Source: Codonopsis lanceolata (taxonomy: Eukaryota; Streptophyta; Magnoliopsida; Asterales; Campanulaceae). From it: a stretch of DNA of 64,000 nucleotides. Made by a program: the position numbers and the translations under genes. Of this stretch, positions 22,703 through 34,306 are shown one piece after another. The stretch is taken from assembly GCA_013146195.2 (NCBI GenBank), contig CM028381.1:58100744-58164743 (forward strand), given 5' to 3'. The notes beneath the pieces are model-generated. The model was not told the origin of the DNA and did no database searches. It saw nothing but the letters and a program-made list of their open reading frames with translations. How positions within the stretch are numbered: position 1 is the first letter of the stretch; every line of letters starts with the position of its first letter.

Positions 22703-22990
22703 CTTTTAATACTGAGCCCGAGCCAAGAACTTCTTCTGGTGGTTCTTCCTCATCATCTTCCTCTGAGCTCGAGTGAAGGACATCATCCTCGCTCTCCTCT
22801 TTCCCATCATTTTTCTTCAAACCCAATTCAAAGGCATCTTCAAAACCTCCATCTCGATCAAGAACAACGCCTTTAGAGAGGAGTGCCTCAACTGGCTCGG
22901 CCAACTCAACACCACGAGCTGTTGTTGCAGCCAAACCATCTTCCAACTCCAGCTCAATTGAAGTAGGATCGGAAAGTGCATCTTCCTCGA
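22703..22990 (-). CDS. Acidic-repeat exon, one unit (288 bp), duplicate
   Basis: Same boundaries and phases as its twin at 17,920-18,207 (TTTTATGTAG acceptor, GTACATTA donor). The 96 codons encode one acidic unit; differences from the twin are single substitutions such as AGG to ARG and DALPSKG to EALLSKG. The frame is intact. Confidence 0.6.
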
Positions 22991-24020
22991 CTACATAAAA
23001 GGAGGAGAATGACTTTTCCCTTGATAAAATTTCAAAAATTTGACTATAATGTTGTGAAAATAGGCGCACCCACTAATTATCAATTAACATAACTCCCACA
23101 GTTTCATGGATAAATTTTTCCATTTGACTCAAATGAACTTTCACACGACATTTTTCAATATAGGCATCAACGTACAAAAATTTGTGGGCCTTTTGCAAGA
23201 AGATACAGTGGTTGGACTTATCTTGGCTGCCTTCTTAACGTCTATAATCTATACGGAAAGCAAGAATGAGATTTATCTTCAAAGGAAAAGGCTTCAACTG
23301 GAATCTAACTGTGGAAATGATCAAGCTCAAAGTTCTTAAAAAAAACTGATAGACGCCTGAAAAACTATGTTTCGTCTTGTATGCAGATATGCATTGGAAG
23401 TCCAGTCTCTTTGGTCCCCACAAAGTGTAATTTCTAACCTAGTCCCTGAAATTATACTCTTATCGTGGAAATGGGTTCTGTAGTAGGAGTGGAATGTCTT
23501 GGGTTTTGAAGGAGGAATCAATGCCTTGGAACTTTAGGGGTAATTTAAATTACATTGAATAATGTGTAGGGAGATTGGGGATCTCAATAGGAAAATCTCC
23601 AGGGGAGTGTAATAACCCGACTAACGTTAGCAAAGATGGAAGTGAATAGAAAAAATATTTTCCAAGCTTGGTGGTGCAAGTGAAATGTTTCGCCACAGGT
23701 GTTTGTGTTTTTATGCATGCTTCACTGACGCTTTTAGTTTAGATTTTATTTTTGGATTATCCCCCTGCGACTCTGTTATTTTTGGTGACTAATTTATGTG
23801 GTAAGTAGGATTATTTTTCCCTTTTTTTTATGTAAAAAGTATGTGTATTTTTGATCTCTGAGAATAAAGTTTTGCTGGCGGTTCAAAAACAATTATGTTC
23901 ACACGGTTATATCAAAAAAGTGATTTGGGATAGTAAACATGCATGATCTAACAAAAGGAGGCGATAAAAATAAATCAGCCGAAGCTATATGCAGTGGAGG
24001 TCAATGTAATTGTAATGTAC
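22991..24020. other. Inter-exon stretch, second copy of 18,208-19,239
   Basis: Non-coding by the same criteria as the first copy. It contains the LINE-like remnants around CCAGGGGAGTGTAATAACC (23,599) and AGCAAAGATGGAAGTG (23,628). Confidence 0.45.
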
Positions 24021-25859
24021 CTTCTAATACTGGACCCGAGCCAAGAACTTCCGCAGGAGTTTCTTCCCCATCATCTTCCTTTGAACTCGAGTCAAGGACA
24101 TCCTGGATCACCTCTTTCCCATCAGTTTCCTTCGAAATGAATTCAAAAACATCTTTAAAGCCTACATCTCGATCAAGAACAACCCCTTCAGAAGAGAGAG
24201 CATCAAGTGGATCGACCAACTCAACATCAGTAGCAGTTGTCACACCCAAACCATCTTCCAGTTCGAGCTCAATCGAAGTAGGTTCGATAAGGCCATCTTC
24301 CTCAACTGGTTTGTCATCATTTTCCTTTAGGCCTGAATCATTAAATTCCACTGGCGCCTCTTTCCCCACAACTTTCTCTAAACTCGAGTCATCAAAACCT
24401 CTATCATGAACAAAAGAAACCCCTTTATAGGAGAGATCATCAATTGACCCAGCCAATTCAACATCAATAGCAGCTGTTGTTGAATTAAGGGCATCCTCCT
24501 CAACTGGGTTGTCATCATTTTCCTCGTAACCCAATTGAAAAACATCCTCAAAGCGTATATCTTGAAAAAGAGCAACTCCTTTCGAGGAGAGAGCATCAAC
24601 TGGCTTGGCCAACTCAGCATCATCAACACCAGTTGTCATAGCCAAACCATCGTCTAACTTGATTGCATTAGGCTCGATAATGGCATTCTCCTCAACTGGG
24701 TTGTCGACATTTTCCTTTAGGCATGAGTCATTAACTTCACAAGGTGGTTCTTTCCCCTCATCTTTCTCTAGACTTGAGTCAAAAACATCCTCCCCCTCTT
24801 TCTCATCCTTTTCCTTGAAACCCAATTCAAAAACATCCTCAACTACACCATCTTGAACTAGAAGACTCCTGTTAGAGAGAGTATCAACTGGCTCGGCCAG
24901 CTCAACATCAGCAGCGGTCAAGGCCAAACCATCTTCCAGCTCAATTGAAGTAGTTTTGACAAGGGCATCGTCCTCAACTTGTTCATTATCATTTTCCTTG
25001 GGGCATGTGTCATTAACTTCTGCATGTGGTTCTTTCCATTTATCATTCTCTTGACTTGAGTCAAGAACATCCTCAGTTAGTTCTTTCCCATCACTTTCCT
25101 CTGAACCCAATTCCAAAACATCTTCGGAGCCTATGTCTTGAACAAGAACAACCCCTCTAGAGCAGATATCATGAAGTCGTTCGGCCAACTCAACATCTCC
25201 TGCAGAAGTTTCCACAGCCATAGCATCTTCCATCTCAACTGATGTAGGCTCAATAAGGGCACTGTCCCCAACTGGTTTGTCATCATTTTCCTTTGGACCT
25301 GAGTCAAGAATTTCTACATGTTGCTCTTTCTGCTCATCTTCCGCTAGACTTGAATATTCAAGCACGTCTTCAATAACCTCTCTCCCATCATTTTCCTTTG
25401 AACCCAATTTAGAAACATTCTCAGAGCCAACATCTTGAACAAAAATAACTCCTCTAGAGGGGATATTATCAACTGGCTCAGCCAACTCAACGCCTCCAGC
25501 AGCAATTTTTACAGCCAACCCATCTTCCACCTCAACTAACGTAGGATTGATAAAGACACTCTCCGCAGCTGGTTTGTCCTCATTTTCCTTTGGACCCGGG
25601 TCAAGGATTTCTCTGTGTGGCTCTTTCTGCTCATCTTCCTCTAGACTTGAATCAAGCACATGCTTAATAACCTCTCCCCCATAATGTTCCTTCAAACCCA
25701 ATTCAGAAACATCCTCAGAGCCTACATCTTGAACAAGAAACCCTCTAAAGGAGAGAACATCAATCGACTCGGCCAGCTCAACATCTGTAGAAGCAGCTTT
25801 TACAACCAAACCATCTTCACCCTTAACTGAAGTAGGATCAATAAAGGTATTCTCCTCAT
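24021..25859 (-). CDS. Acidic-repeat exon, about seven units (1,839 bp), duplicate
   Basis: Begins after TTTCTTACCAG and ends at the GTACATTA donor; 613 codons, phase 1-1, no stop. The sequence is nearly the same as the twin at 19,240-21,078. Indels are whole codons: VLDSSLAEDEQ became VLEYSSLAEDEQ and ALTTAADVE became ALTAADVE. Preservation of frame through both indels suggests the product is, or was until recently, under some constraint. The unit structure is the same as in the twin. Confidence 0.65.
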
Positions 25860-26039
25860 CTGGTAAGAAAAAAATACCTGCTAATATTAGAATCTCTTAT
25901 CAAATGGAAACTATTGAAGAAGATGCATCATCACTGTATGGGTAAAGGAGTTATTGAGAAAATCTAACTTCAGCAGAAAAATATTATGTGGACATTCATG
26001 AAAAGATGACAAAAGAAAACAAAAGATTACCTAACTTAC

Positions 26040-26106
26040 TCTGAGGATCAGTTCGATTATTTGGATTGATACTGCCATACTGGTTTACCTGAAGTCATCA
26101 ACTCAT
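26040..26106 (-). pseudogene. Decayed basic first exon (copy upstream of the 25.86 kb exon)
   Basis: Nearly identical to 21,259-21,325. The ATG at 26,106 is followed by AGT TGA, a second in-frame stop pattern that differs by one base from the twin, and the donor GTAAG is kept at 26,039. The defect therefore predates the segmental duplication. Confidence 0.65.
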
Positions 26107-26402
26107 GATTGGTCGTGATTTAATAAAGGTTTACAAACTGCTACTCTAAGAAGTTGGTAATTAGAAAGAACAAGTCGCGATTTATTTAATTACTCTGCTG
26201 TGTTGCTGAATTAAATTCATTCAATTTACGTGGCGTTTGATTCACTGGAATTGAAACAGGAAAGCATTCCGGCCGGAATGAAGACTGTAAATGGGGACAG
26301 TTGGTTAGTAGTTCTGGAGTTTAACTAGAATCGAATGAAAATACTTGTTATGTCCCAAAAAAAAAAAAGAGTTGCATTTGACTTTTCAAAGTAATTTGAG
26401 TT

Positions 26403-26735
26403 CTTTTCAAATGAAGATTTGATGAAAATCTATATGATTTTCAAAAATTGCAAAATAATAGTTTTAGTTTAGTATTGCAAATATTATTATTTTCTATGAT
26501 TAGTAAAAGTATGTTTATGTTAAATATCAATTCCAAAAAAATTCATATTAACTTTATAAGGTCAAATTGCAACTCCATTTTTTGGACCAAGGAAAGTACC
26601 TAATACAAAACAAATTACCCCTGGTAACTTTATTTCATAAAAGCTATACATAAATATCTTAGTGGTAATAACAAATACAAAAACAACAATAAAGCTAAGG
26701 GAATTGCAATTAGCATTTCTTCATCTATGATTTAA
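26403..26735. other. AT-rich non-coding stretch
   Basis: No gene or element boundary was recognised. Confidence 0.5.
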
Positions 26736-27173
26736 GAGCATCACCAATGCTAGTGTGGATGTAAAAGAAATTAGATTCTACCTAGGATATACACCCTTTT
26801 TGAAAGAAAAAACCTCTCAAATGCAAATGTGGATAAGGGGTGTGGATATGATGTGTCAACCAAATTTGTTACATTGTGGATAACAATGTCAATTTTTCAC
26901 ATTCTACTCGAAGGTGTGGATACACCTACTCATCATTTTTCTTTTTAAAAACTCTTTCTATTGATTGTTCTCTTTTCTTTTATTTTTTATTTTTTTGTCA
27001 AATTTCATTTTAATGGTGGGAGCATGCCACATAAGATCAAATCCACATTTGCATTGGAGATGTCCATTTTGATTGAATGTGAATAAAGAGAGAAAAATTG
27101 CCTCATATGATTAAGGATGTTAATTACCCACGGCCACATAAGATCAAATATACGATTGCATTGGTGATGCTCT
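26736..27173. mobile_element. MITE with GAGCATCACCAATGC ends
   Basis: The left end GAGCATCACCAATGC and the right end GCATTGGTGATGCTC are exact inverted repeats, flanked by TAA on each side, which fits the 3-bp target preference of PIF/Harbinger elements. A second internal GCATTGGAGATGTCC near 27,050-27,064 suggests a partial duplication or nested copy. No transposase is encoded. Confidence 0.75.
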
Positions 27174-28070
27174 AAGGAGTGTCGTAGTTGGAATGTGGAA
27201 TGCTAATAGAAACGGAGATCAAATATACAAGTGCCGAGTCAAAAAGGACAATAATTTAGAAACGGAGGGAGTATAATATTAACAAGGGAGCGGCTATTGC
27301 CACCCTCTAATATGCTTCTCTACCCCCTTCATTAAGGTTGAAATCAAATCATGGCAAGCCTAGATAAATTTACCCCTACCTTACACATTTTTTTCCTAAA
27401 CAATAAACAGCCCCGCTTAATATACTACAAACAAACAAAATATAAAAATAATTTTTTTTGCCCTTTACTTAATTTGCATTTTAAAGAAAAAACCAAAAAT
27501 GATAAAATTCAGCCTCAAACATATTTGAATGTAGTATATTATTCAAAAAAAATTAAAAATAAAACCCCAAAAATAATTGACATCCTTCAATTTGAGAAAA
27601 TAACTCTTTTTTTGTTTTTTTTTTTAATTTACCACTTCAAATAAATGTGGTGACAATGTTTATCTAATATGTTGCGATTGGAATGGTATAATTGAGCATA
27701 ATAACTTACAAGAAAAGTGACGGCTGTATATTTGTTTATTATTTAGTGGGTAAATGTTTAACATCAGCACCAAACAATTTGAGACTTTCCCTTTCGATGT
27801 TATTTCTGTGTGGATAAGTGGGTTGTGTTCTTGTTTTCAGGGAAATAAAAACTCTCTTATGAGCCTTAAAACAGTTTATACATTGATAGTTACATTTCAA
27901 ATTATTTTAATTGTTAATTTATTTTTAAAAAGTTACTTAAGGGAAAATGTTCTTCACTTCTACAACTTCAGATTTTAATAGATGAAAAAGGTATCCGAAG
28001 AAGTTTTGTTAATTTCACAAAAAAAAAAAAATCATGTATATGGTAAAGGGTAAATTAAGAATAAATAACA
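27174..28070. other. AT-rich non-coding stretch
   Basis: Contains a Stowaway-like right end (AGAAACGGAGGGAGTA, 27,257-27,272). Short plus-strand frames at 27,351-27,644 and 27,754-27,978 are of Lys/Asn/Phe composition typical of random AT-rich DNA. Confidence 0.5.
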
Positions 28071-28072
28071 TA

Positions 28073-28114
28073 CGTACATACGTACATACATACATACATA
28101 CATACATACATACA
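28073..28114 (+). repeat. (CATA)n microsatellite
   Basis: About ten tandem CATA/CGTA tetranucleotides immediately downstream of the 28.2 kb exon's donor on the minus strand. Confidence 0.9.
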
Positions 28115-28213
28115 TGATATACATTGGGGAATAAATGCATGATCCACCAAAAGAATGAGTAGGTTAAGAAAGATTGACCCAAATGATATACATTGGAGGT
28201 AAATGTAATGTAC

Positions 28214-29677
28214 CTTTTAATATTGGACCGGTCTCAGGAACTTCTGAAGGTGATTCTTTCCCATCATCTTCCTTTAAACTCGAGTCAAGAACATCTTCAA
28301 TTACCTCTTCCTTCGAAGCCAATTCAAATACATCCTTTGAGCCAACAGTTTTAGCAAGAAGAACCCCTTCAGAGGAGAGGGTAGAGAGGGCATCTACTGG
28401 CTCGGCCAACTCAACATTAGCAGCAGGAATTTCCACAACCAAACCATCTTCCACCTCAATTGAAGTAGGTTTTGTGAGGTCATCTTCCTCAACTGGTTTT
28501 TCATCATTTTCCTTTGGTCCTGAGCCATTAACTTCTGCAGGTGGTTCTTTCCCTTCATCTTTCTCTAGACTCGAGTCAAGAACATCCTTGATCACATCTT
28601 CTCCATTGTTTTCCTTCAAACCCAATTCAAAAATATCTCCAGATCCCACATCTTGAACAAGAACAATCTCTTTCGTCACAATAGCATCAACTGGCTCAGC
28701 CAACTCAACATCTTCAGCTGCAGTTTTCACAGCCAAACCATCTTCGAACTCAATTGAAGTAGGTTCGATAAGCACATTCTCCTCAACTTGTTTGTCATCA
28801 TTTTCCTTTGGATCAGATATCCTAACTTCTGCAGGTGGTTTGCTCCCCTCATCTTTCTCTGGACTCGAGTCAAGAACATCCTCAAACACCTCTGTCTCAT
28901 CACTTACATTCGAACCCAATTCAAAAGCATCCTCGAAGCCTTCATCTTGAACAAGAAGAACCCCTTTAGAGGAGTGAGCATCAACTGGCTCGGCCAACTC
29001 ATCAACATCAGCAGTTACAGGTTCAACAACCAAAACATCTTCCACCTCAATTGGAGTAGATTCGATAAGGGCACTCTCCTCAACTGGTTTCTCACCATTC
29101 TCATTTGGACCTGAGTCAGGAACTTCCGCAGGTGTTTCGTTCAACTCATCTTCCTTTAGAATCGAGTCAAGCACATCCTCGTTCACCTCTTTCACATCAA
29201 TTTCATTTGAACCTAACTCAGAAACATCCTCTGAGCCTAAATTTTGAGCAAGAACAACCTCTTTAGAGAATAAACCATCAATTGCCTCAGACACCTCAAC
29301 GTCAGCTGCAATAGTTTTCTTGTTCACAACCAAACCATCTTCCACCTCAACCAAAGTAGGTTCTATAAAGGTACTCTGCTCAACTGGTTTCTCATCATTT
29401 TCCATTGGACTCGAGTCAAGAACTTTCACAGGTGGTTCCTTCCACTCATCTTCCCCAAGACTCGAGTCGAGTGAATCCTCGATAACCTCTTTCACATCAA
29501 TTTCCTTCCAACCCATACCAAAAACATCCTTGGAGCCCTCATTTTGAACTAGAATAACCTCCTTAGAGGATACAGCATCAACTGGCTCAGCCAACTCAAC
29601 ATCAGCAGCATCTATTTTCACAGCCAAGCCATCTTCCACCTCAATTGAAGTAGGTTCAATTAGGGCATTCTCCTCAA
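28214..29677 (-). CDS. Acidic-repeat exon, five units (1,464 bp)
   Basis: Starts after TTTTCTTATCAG and ends at the GTACATTA donor; 488 codons, phase 1-1, open throughout. Five well-preserved units of about 97 residues follow one another. Their shared landmarks are VEENALIEPTS, VEDGLAVK, DVELAEPVDA, SKGVLLVQD, GSEDVFELGS, EDVLDSSLEKDEGKEPPAEV and SGPKENDDKPVEE. The exon ends at SGPILK exactly where internal units continue SGPKENDDKP, so the intron sits at the unit boundary. Beyond the donor the frame would run only into a short unrelated tail. Function unknown. Confidence 0.65.
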
Positions 29678-31219
29678 CTGATAAGAAAACAAAGCTTTCT
29701 AAAATTAGAATCTTTATACAAACTGAAACTAGTGATCAGGAAGCATTATCACTTTATGAGTAAAAGGAATTTTTGGCAAGAACCTAACTTACAGTAGAAA
29801 AATAATACTATGATGATATAGGCAATAATGAAAAGTAAAAAAATAAAAAAGTAAATAAGGACAGAATCATGGGATTTAGGTTGTAGCTTTCGAACCAAAA
29901 TAAAAAAACAAAAAGAATCATGGGGATTTATTTAGTTACTCTATTGTAAAAAAAAAGTAAATAAGTAAACCGGTAATAAGGCATAGATGGATTAAGATAT
30001 GAGGAAAAGAAACAAAATTTTCCAAGTAAAGTATTCTCTCTAAATAAAAAGTATTCTAAGGAAATTTGGTACAATGAACTGCTATCATCATTTGATTTTT
30101 AATGGATAGGGGCCTCGGAAAATATTACTGCATATGCCGTCATATTTTTCTGCACATCTAGATTGAGAGTCCTGTCTCTTTGATGGTATACTCTGCTAAA
30201 ACGGGAGGGTTACATATTTGAGTTTGATGGAATCATGGTCAAGCTGGCATTGGAGGAAGTGTTGAGAAACTCTAGAGGTAATATCAAAAATTTGTTTTCT
30301 GTACCAACTGAAATTTCAAACTAAAATATGGCAGAGATTTGGGCAATTAAACAGCCCGTGGAGACATCTACAATTTTGCTAAATATGTCAATCTATATTA
30401 TAATTAAGCTCAGTCTTTCTGAAAAATTAACTACTGGCTAGGATTCATTTTTATAAAACATAGCTACTGGTCAAGATTAAATCTTTCTAAAAAGTTAACT
30501 ATTGGCCAAGATATTGCTAGATTTCGTGAATCCCGGTAAAAATATAGGAGATATCTAACTTAATTCTTACGTTTTCCTTCCTATACTCTGTATCTTTTTC
30601 CTTATATTCTTTGTATCATTTCCCTCTTCATTATATAACGTTTCTCTCAAGGGCAAGGCTGGTTGTCACCCTCAAGTTTGTTAAAATCTAGCAGGGTATC
30701 GCCCCTGTTTCCCTAAAAAAAACAAAACTAACTTAAATTTTTTTTTTCACTTTTGGATGATTATATTGTTTTAATTGATTACCGAGAGGTGTTCATTTTA
30801 AATTGGTTATTTTGAATAATGACACCATCTCATACTGGCGTCGTGCCATAGGCATGGGCACAAAATCTAGTTTTAGCTATGGAGATGCATTCTTTAGTAG
30901 GAATGTCTTTGAAAGGAATGAATTGAGGCCTTGAAATTTTGGGGGTCTTCTGAATGAGATTGATGAATGTAAATGGAACTTGTGGGGTAATCCTCGGGGG
31001 GGGGATGTTGTTCTGTTTATGGGATTCTTTCTGGAAGGAATGTTTATGGAAGGAATCATAAGTTAACTTTTTCTAACATTTTCCATCCAAAAATTCTTAA
31101 CGCAAGTGGATGGAGTGAATAATGTGAATACAAGTTGAATGTAATGATTTCACAAACAAATAAAAGAGTAGGTATAAAATTAAACAAAACTACATAAGAA
31201 GAAGGTAAATGTAATGTAC
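29678..31219. other. Inter-exon stretch
   Basis: No basic first exon is visible here, unlike upstream of the 21.1 and 25.9 kb exons, so the 29.7 kb exon would have to be joined to an exon further upstream. A LINE-like or cassette-related frame lies at about 30,880-31,060 (plus strand, with NEIDECKWNLWGNPRGGD), related to 18,700-18,800. Confidence 0.45.
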
Positions 31220-31756
31220 CCTTTAATATTGGACCAGAGTCGAGAACTTCTGCAGGTGGTTCTTTTCCATCGTCTTCCTCTAAGCTCGAGTCAGAGTCAA
31301 GAACTTCCTTGGAAACCTCTTTCCCATAATTTTCCTTCGAGCCCAGTTCAAAAACATCCTCAACCGATTGTTTTTGTTCAAAAACATCTTGAACAAAAAC
31401 AATCCCTCTAGGTGAGAAAACATCAGCTGGCTCAGCCAATTCATCTTCCACCTGATCAATTGACGTTGGTTCAATAAGGGCATTCTCAACCGATTTGTGA
31501 TCATTTTCCTCAGAGCCTACATCTTGAACAAAAGCATCGTCTAGACTTGAGTCAACCACATCCTTGATCACCTCTTTCACATCAACTTCCTTCGAACCCA
31601 ATTCAAAAACATCCTCTGAGCCTACGTTTTGAACAACCTCTTTAGAGAATAGAGCATCAATTGGCTCAGACAACTCAACATTAGCAGCAGTGGTTTTCAC
31701 AGCCAATCCATCTTCCATCTCGATTGAAGTAGGTTTGATAAGTGCATTCTCCTCAA
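31220..31756 (-). CDS. Acidic-repeat exon, two units (537 bp)
   Basis: Starts after TTGCCTATCAG and ends at the GTACATTA donor; 179 codons, phase 1-1. The first unit reads VEENALIKPTSIEMEDGLAV and continues with NVGSEDVFELGSKEVDVKE; the second is shortened and carries an extra piece, VFVQDVFEQKQSVEDVFELG, that looks like a local duplication. It ends with EPPAEVLDSGPILK. Upstream in the same frame the sequence is intronic. Confidence 0.6.
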
Positions 31757-33423
31757 CTGATAGGCAAGCAAAGCTTGTCAAAATTAGGATCTTCAAACAT
31801 ATTGAAACTATTGAACAAGATCCACCATCGCTTCATGAGAAGAAGGAATTTTTGGCAAAAAGTTAACTTCAGTAGAAAAACATTAGTATCGTAGGATTTA
31901 TTTACAGAAATGTAAATAAGTAAATAGGTAGTAATGCATAGATGGATTAAGATATGAGAGAAATTATTTTGGCCTCTTTTTTTTTCAAAAGTACATATAT
32001 ATATACATATCGATGAATATAAAATAGAGGAGAGTGTCTTATCCCTTCATAATATCTCAAACTTTGACTCTTAAGTAATAAAATATGGGCACCCACTACA
32101 GATATATTGGCATAACTTTCACTATATCATGGATAAATTGACATTGGACTCAAATGAACACTCACAATAAGGTATTTTTCATTGAAGGCATCAATGTAAG
32201 GACATCTTTGGGGCTTTTGCAAAAAGAGAGTGTTGGGAGTGTAATGGCTGCTTGCTTAGGATCTGTATGGATACCGCAAAATGAGATTGATAAGAAAAGG
32301 CTTTAACTGGAATTTAGTTGTGGAGATGATCAAGCTCAGCGCTTTTAAATGTATAGAGGAAAATATTTTTGTACTCATCTGGCATGAGAATCCAGTCGTG
32401 TAAAATGGGAGGGTTAAAAGATATGGAATCTGGTCAAGCTGGCATTGGGTGGAGAGTTGATAAACTCTAGGAAGGCTAGAGAGACTCATGTCACATACTC
32501 CCACAAATACAATCCACTTTAATATTTTGGGGAAATATCCATAGAATTTCATCATCTCTCTCATGCATTCCATCGAACACCAAACGACTCTGGGGAAACA
32601 TGGCCATATCCAACAAAAATGATAACTGTAGGATTTCATCATCTCTGTCATGCATTCCATCGAACACCCAACGGCTATGCTCAACCCATAATAAGACATG
32701 TATCTTGATATTTCCCTCATAATATTAAAGGGGATCGTGGGAGTGTATGACATGAGTCTCTCTTGGCTTCCTATCCACAACATCTGAAGAACAAGGTCTA
32801 CATTCCCAATCATTGCGTTCCAACCATCCTGTAAACCCTTACAGAACGCCCCATACAAGGCTGGTTTCATGTTTCTCAACCATTCTGAAATACCATTTTT
32901 GTTTTCCATGAAACAAAAGAAGCTTCAAAGATTTTTCTAGGTCATTGGTTGAATCATCATCTCAACTGCCAATTCAAATGGCACCTTCGCAGACTCATTT
33001 TTGTAGGTAGAAGGCTTTATCGACTCTTTTTACTCAAAACAATTCTCTAATAATTTTAAGTGTGACGAAGAAATAAGAAATTGTGTTGCAATTAGCTTCA
33101 GTCATACTAAGAATTACCAAATATTAAAGTTTGCTAAATGAATTGTCCATTAAAAGTTTGGTCCTACTCTCTCTTTACTAAACTAGATTTTGTATCCGTG
33201 TTTATGGACTCTCGGTATCAAACTAATATTAATAATTCAGTCAAATGTGATTTCTTAAACCGTAAGCCACGTTAACCCAGACGATAATTTTGGGATGACG
33301 GGAGTACTTATTTTAAAACTCTTGTACATGTGGGTCATGATTAAAGTAGGAACAAAAGGAAATGGTAAAATGATAAAAGTGTTTTTTTTTTAAAAAAAAC
33401 AAGTTTGGAAACGGGATAATTAT
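31757..33423. other. Inter-exon stretch with cassette remnants
   Basis: Contains a copy of the cassette (32,125-32,350, for example TGAAGGCATCAATGTAAGGACAT). A 217-codon minus-strand frame at 32,256-32,909 contains two direct repeats (TTCATCATCTCT...CATGCATTCCATCGAACACC) and looks like a transposon-derived relic rather than a gene; it is Cys/Met/Trp-rich with no recognisable domain. Confidence 0.4.
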
Positions 33424-33913
33424 ATGACAAAAATACCAAAAAGTCCTAGCAAAAAATTCTCATATCCAAAAGTTCCAAAATAATTCTTATATCCAAAAAA
33501 TCCCAAAATCATAATTTTTATACCAAAAAGTTCAAAACTTAATGTGTCTACAAATGACGTTATTTTAAAAGCTCTCATTTGGACGAATATTTATTTTTTC
33601 TTTTTATTTATGACAATGATAACAACAATAGTATTGCATTTATTATTATTATTATTACTACTACTACTACTACTATTATTATTATAACAATAATACTATT
33701 ATTACAATAGTAATATTATTATTTGCATTAACATTATTAGTATTAAAGATAAAAATTCTATTTAAAAATTCATTTCTCAATGATCCCTAAACAATTATTC
33801 AATCCATATAATGTAAAAGTAATCTTTTCATACTAAAAATTCAAAAAGTTAACATTTACACTTTTATAAAATTGTGGTAGGAATATTAGTAGTGGTAGTA
33901 CTAGTGATAGTAA

Positions 33914-33992
<79 letters not shown>

Positions 33993-34306
33993 AATATAAT
34001 TATTATTATTAATAACAAGAATCATATTAACAGTAATTTTTTATGTTATTGCTATTATTAATAGTAAGTTTTTTTTTGTTAATATTTTTTATTATAAATA
34101 TTATTATTATTATTATTTAATCTAAAATATTGAATCATTAAAATCATTGAAGCTAAAAATAAGCTTCTTTTCAAATAAAACCTCATACTCTAATGATGTT
34201 AGTAAAAGCATTAATTTTGGACTTTTGGACATTTTAGGTAGAAAATTTATTTTTGAGACTTTTTGAATATAAGAATTTTTTAGTAGGACTTTTTGGTATT
34301 TTTCCC
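33424..34306. mobile_element. Non-autonomous TIR element with TAATTAT duplication
   Basis: The left end reads ACAAAAATACCAAAAAGTCC and the right end is the reverse complement of GGGAAAAATACCAAAAAGTCC, with similarity continuing for about 60 bp. TAATTAT flanks both sides (33,417-33,423 and 34,307-34,313). The interior is almost entirely ATT-type microsatellite, which probably expanded after insertion. Confidence 0.65.
33910..34000 (+). repeat. (ATT)n microsatellite
   Basis: More than twenty ATT triplets in a row inside the TIR element, with further ATT/ACT tracts at 33,636-33,690 and 34,095-34,120. Confidence 0.9.

Larger units (their letters stand above)
22346..26402. repeat. Segmental duplication, copy 2
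   Basis: Same order and orientation as 17,561-21,611: LINE-like tail, 288-bp exon, cassette, 1,839-bp exon, decayed first exon. At the right edge the shared sequence ends near TTTTCAAAGTAATTTGAGTT, after which the two copies diverge. High similarity in both exons and introns indicates recent origin. Confidence 0.92.

Noticed and set aside
28073..28114. Regular short repeats that could suggest a CRISPR array
   Set aside because: Uninterrupted tetranucleotide microsatellite with no spacers, in a plant nuclear context.
19158..28656. Plus-strand Ser/Thr-rich frames of 60-160 codons (for example 19,158-19,628, 23,939-24,409, 28,174-28,656)
   Set aside because: They lie exactly opposite the acidic exons. 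Reverse complements of Glu, Asp and Gly codons give Ser, Phe and Pro codons, so long antisense frames arise automatically. They vary in frame between copies.
32256..32909. 217-codon minus-strand frame
   Set aside because: It is Cys/Met/Trp-rich, includes a direct repeat and cassette sequence shared with other non-coding loci, and matches nothing I know.
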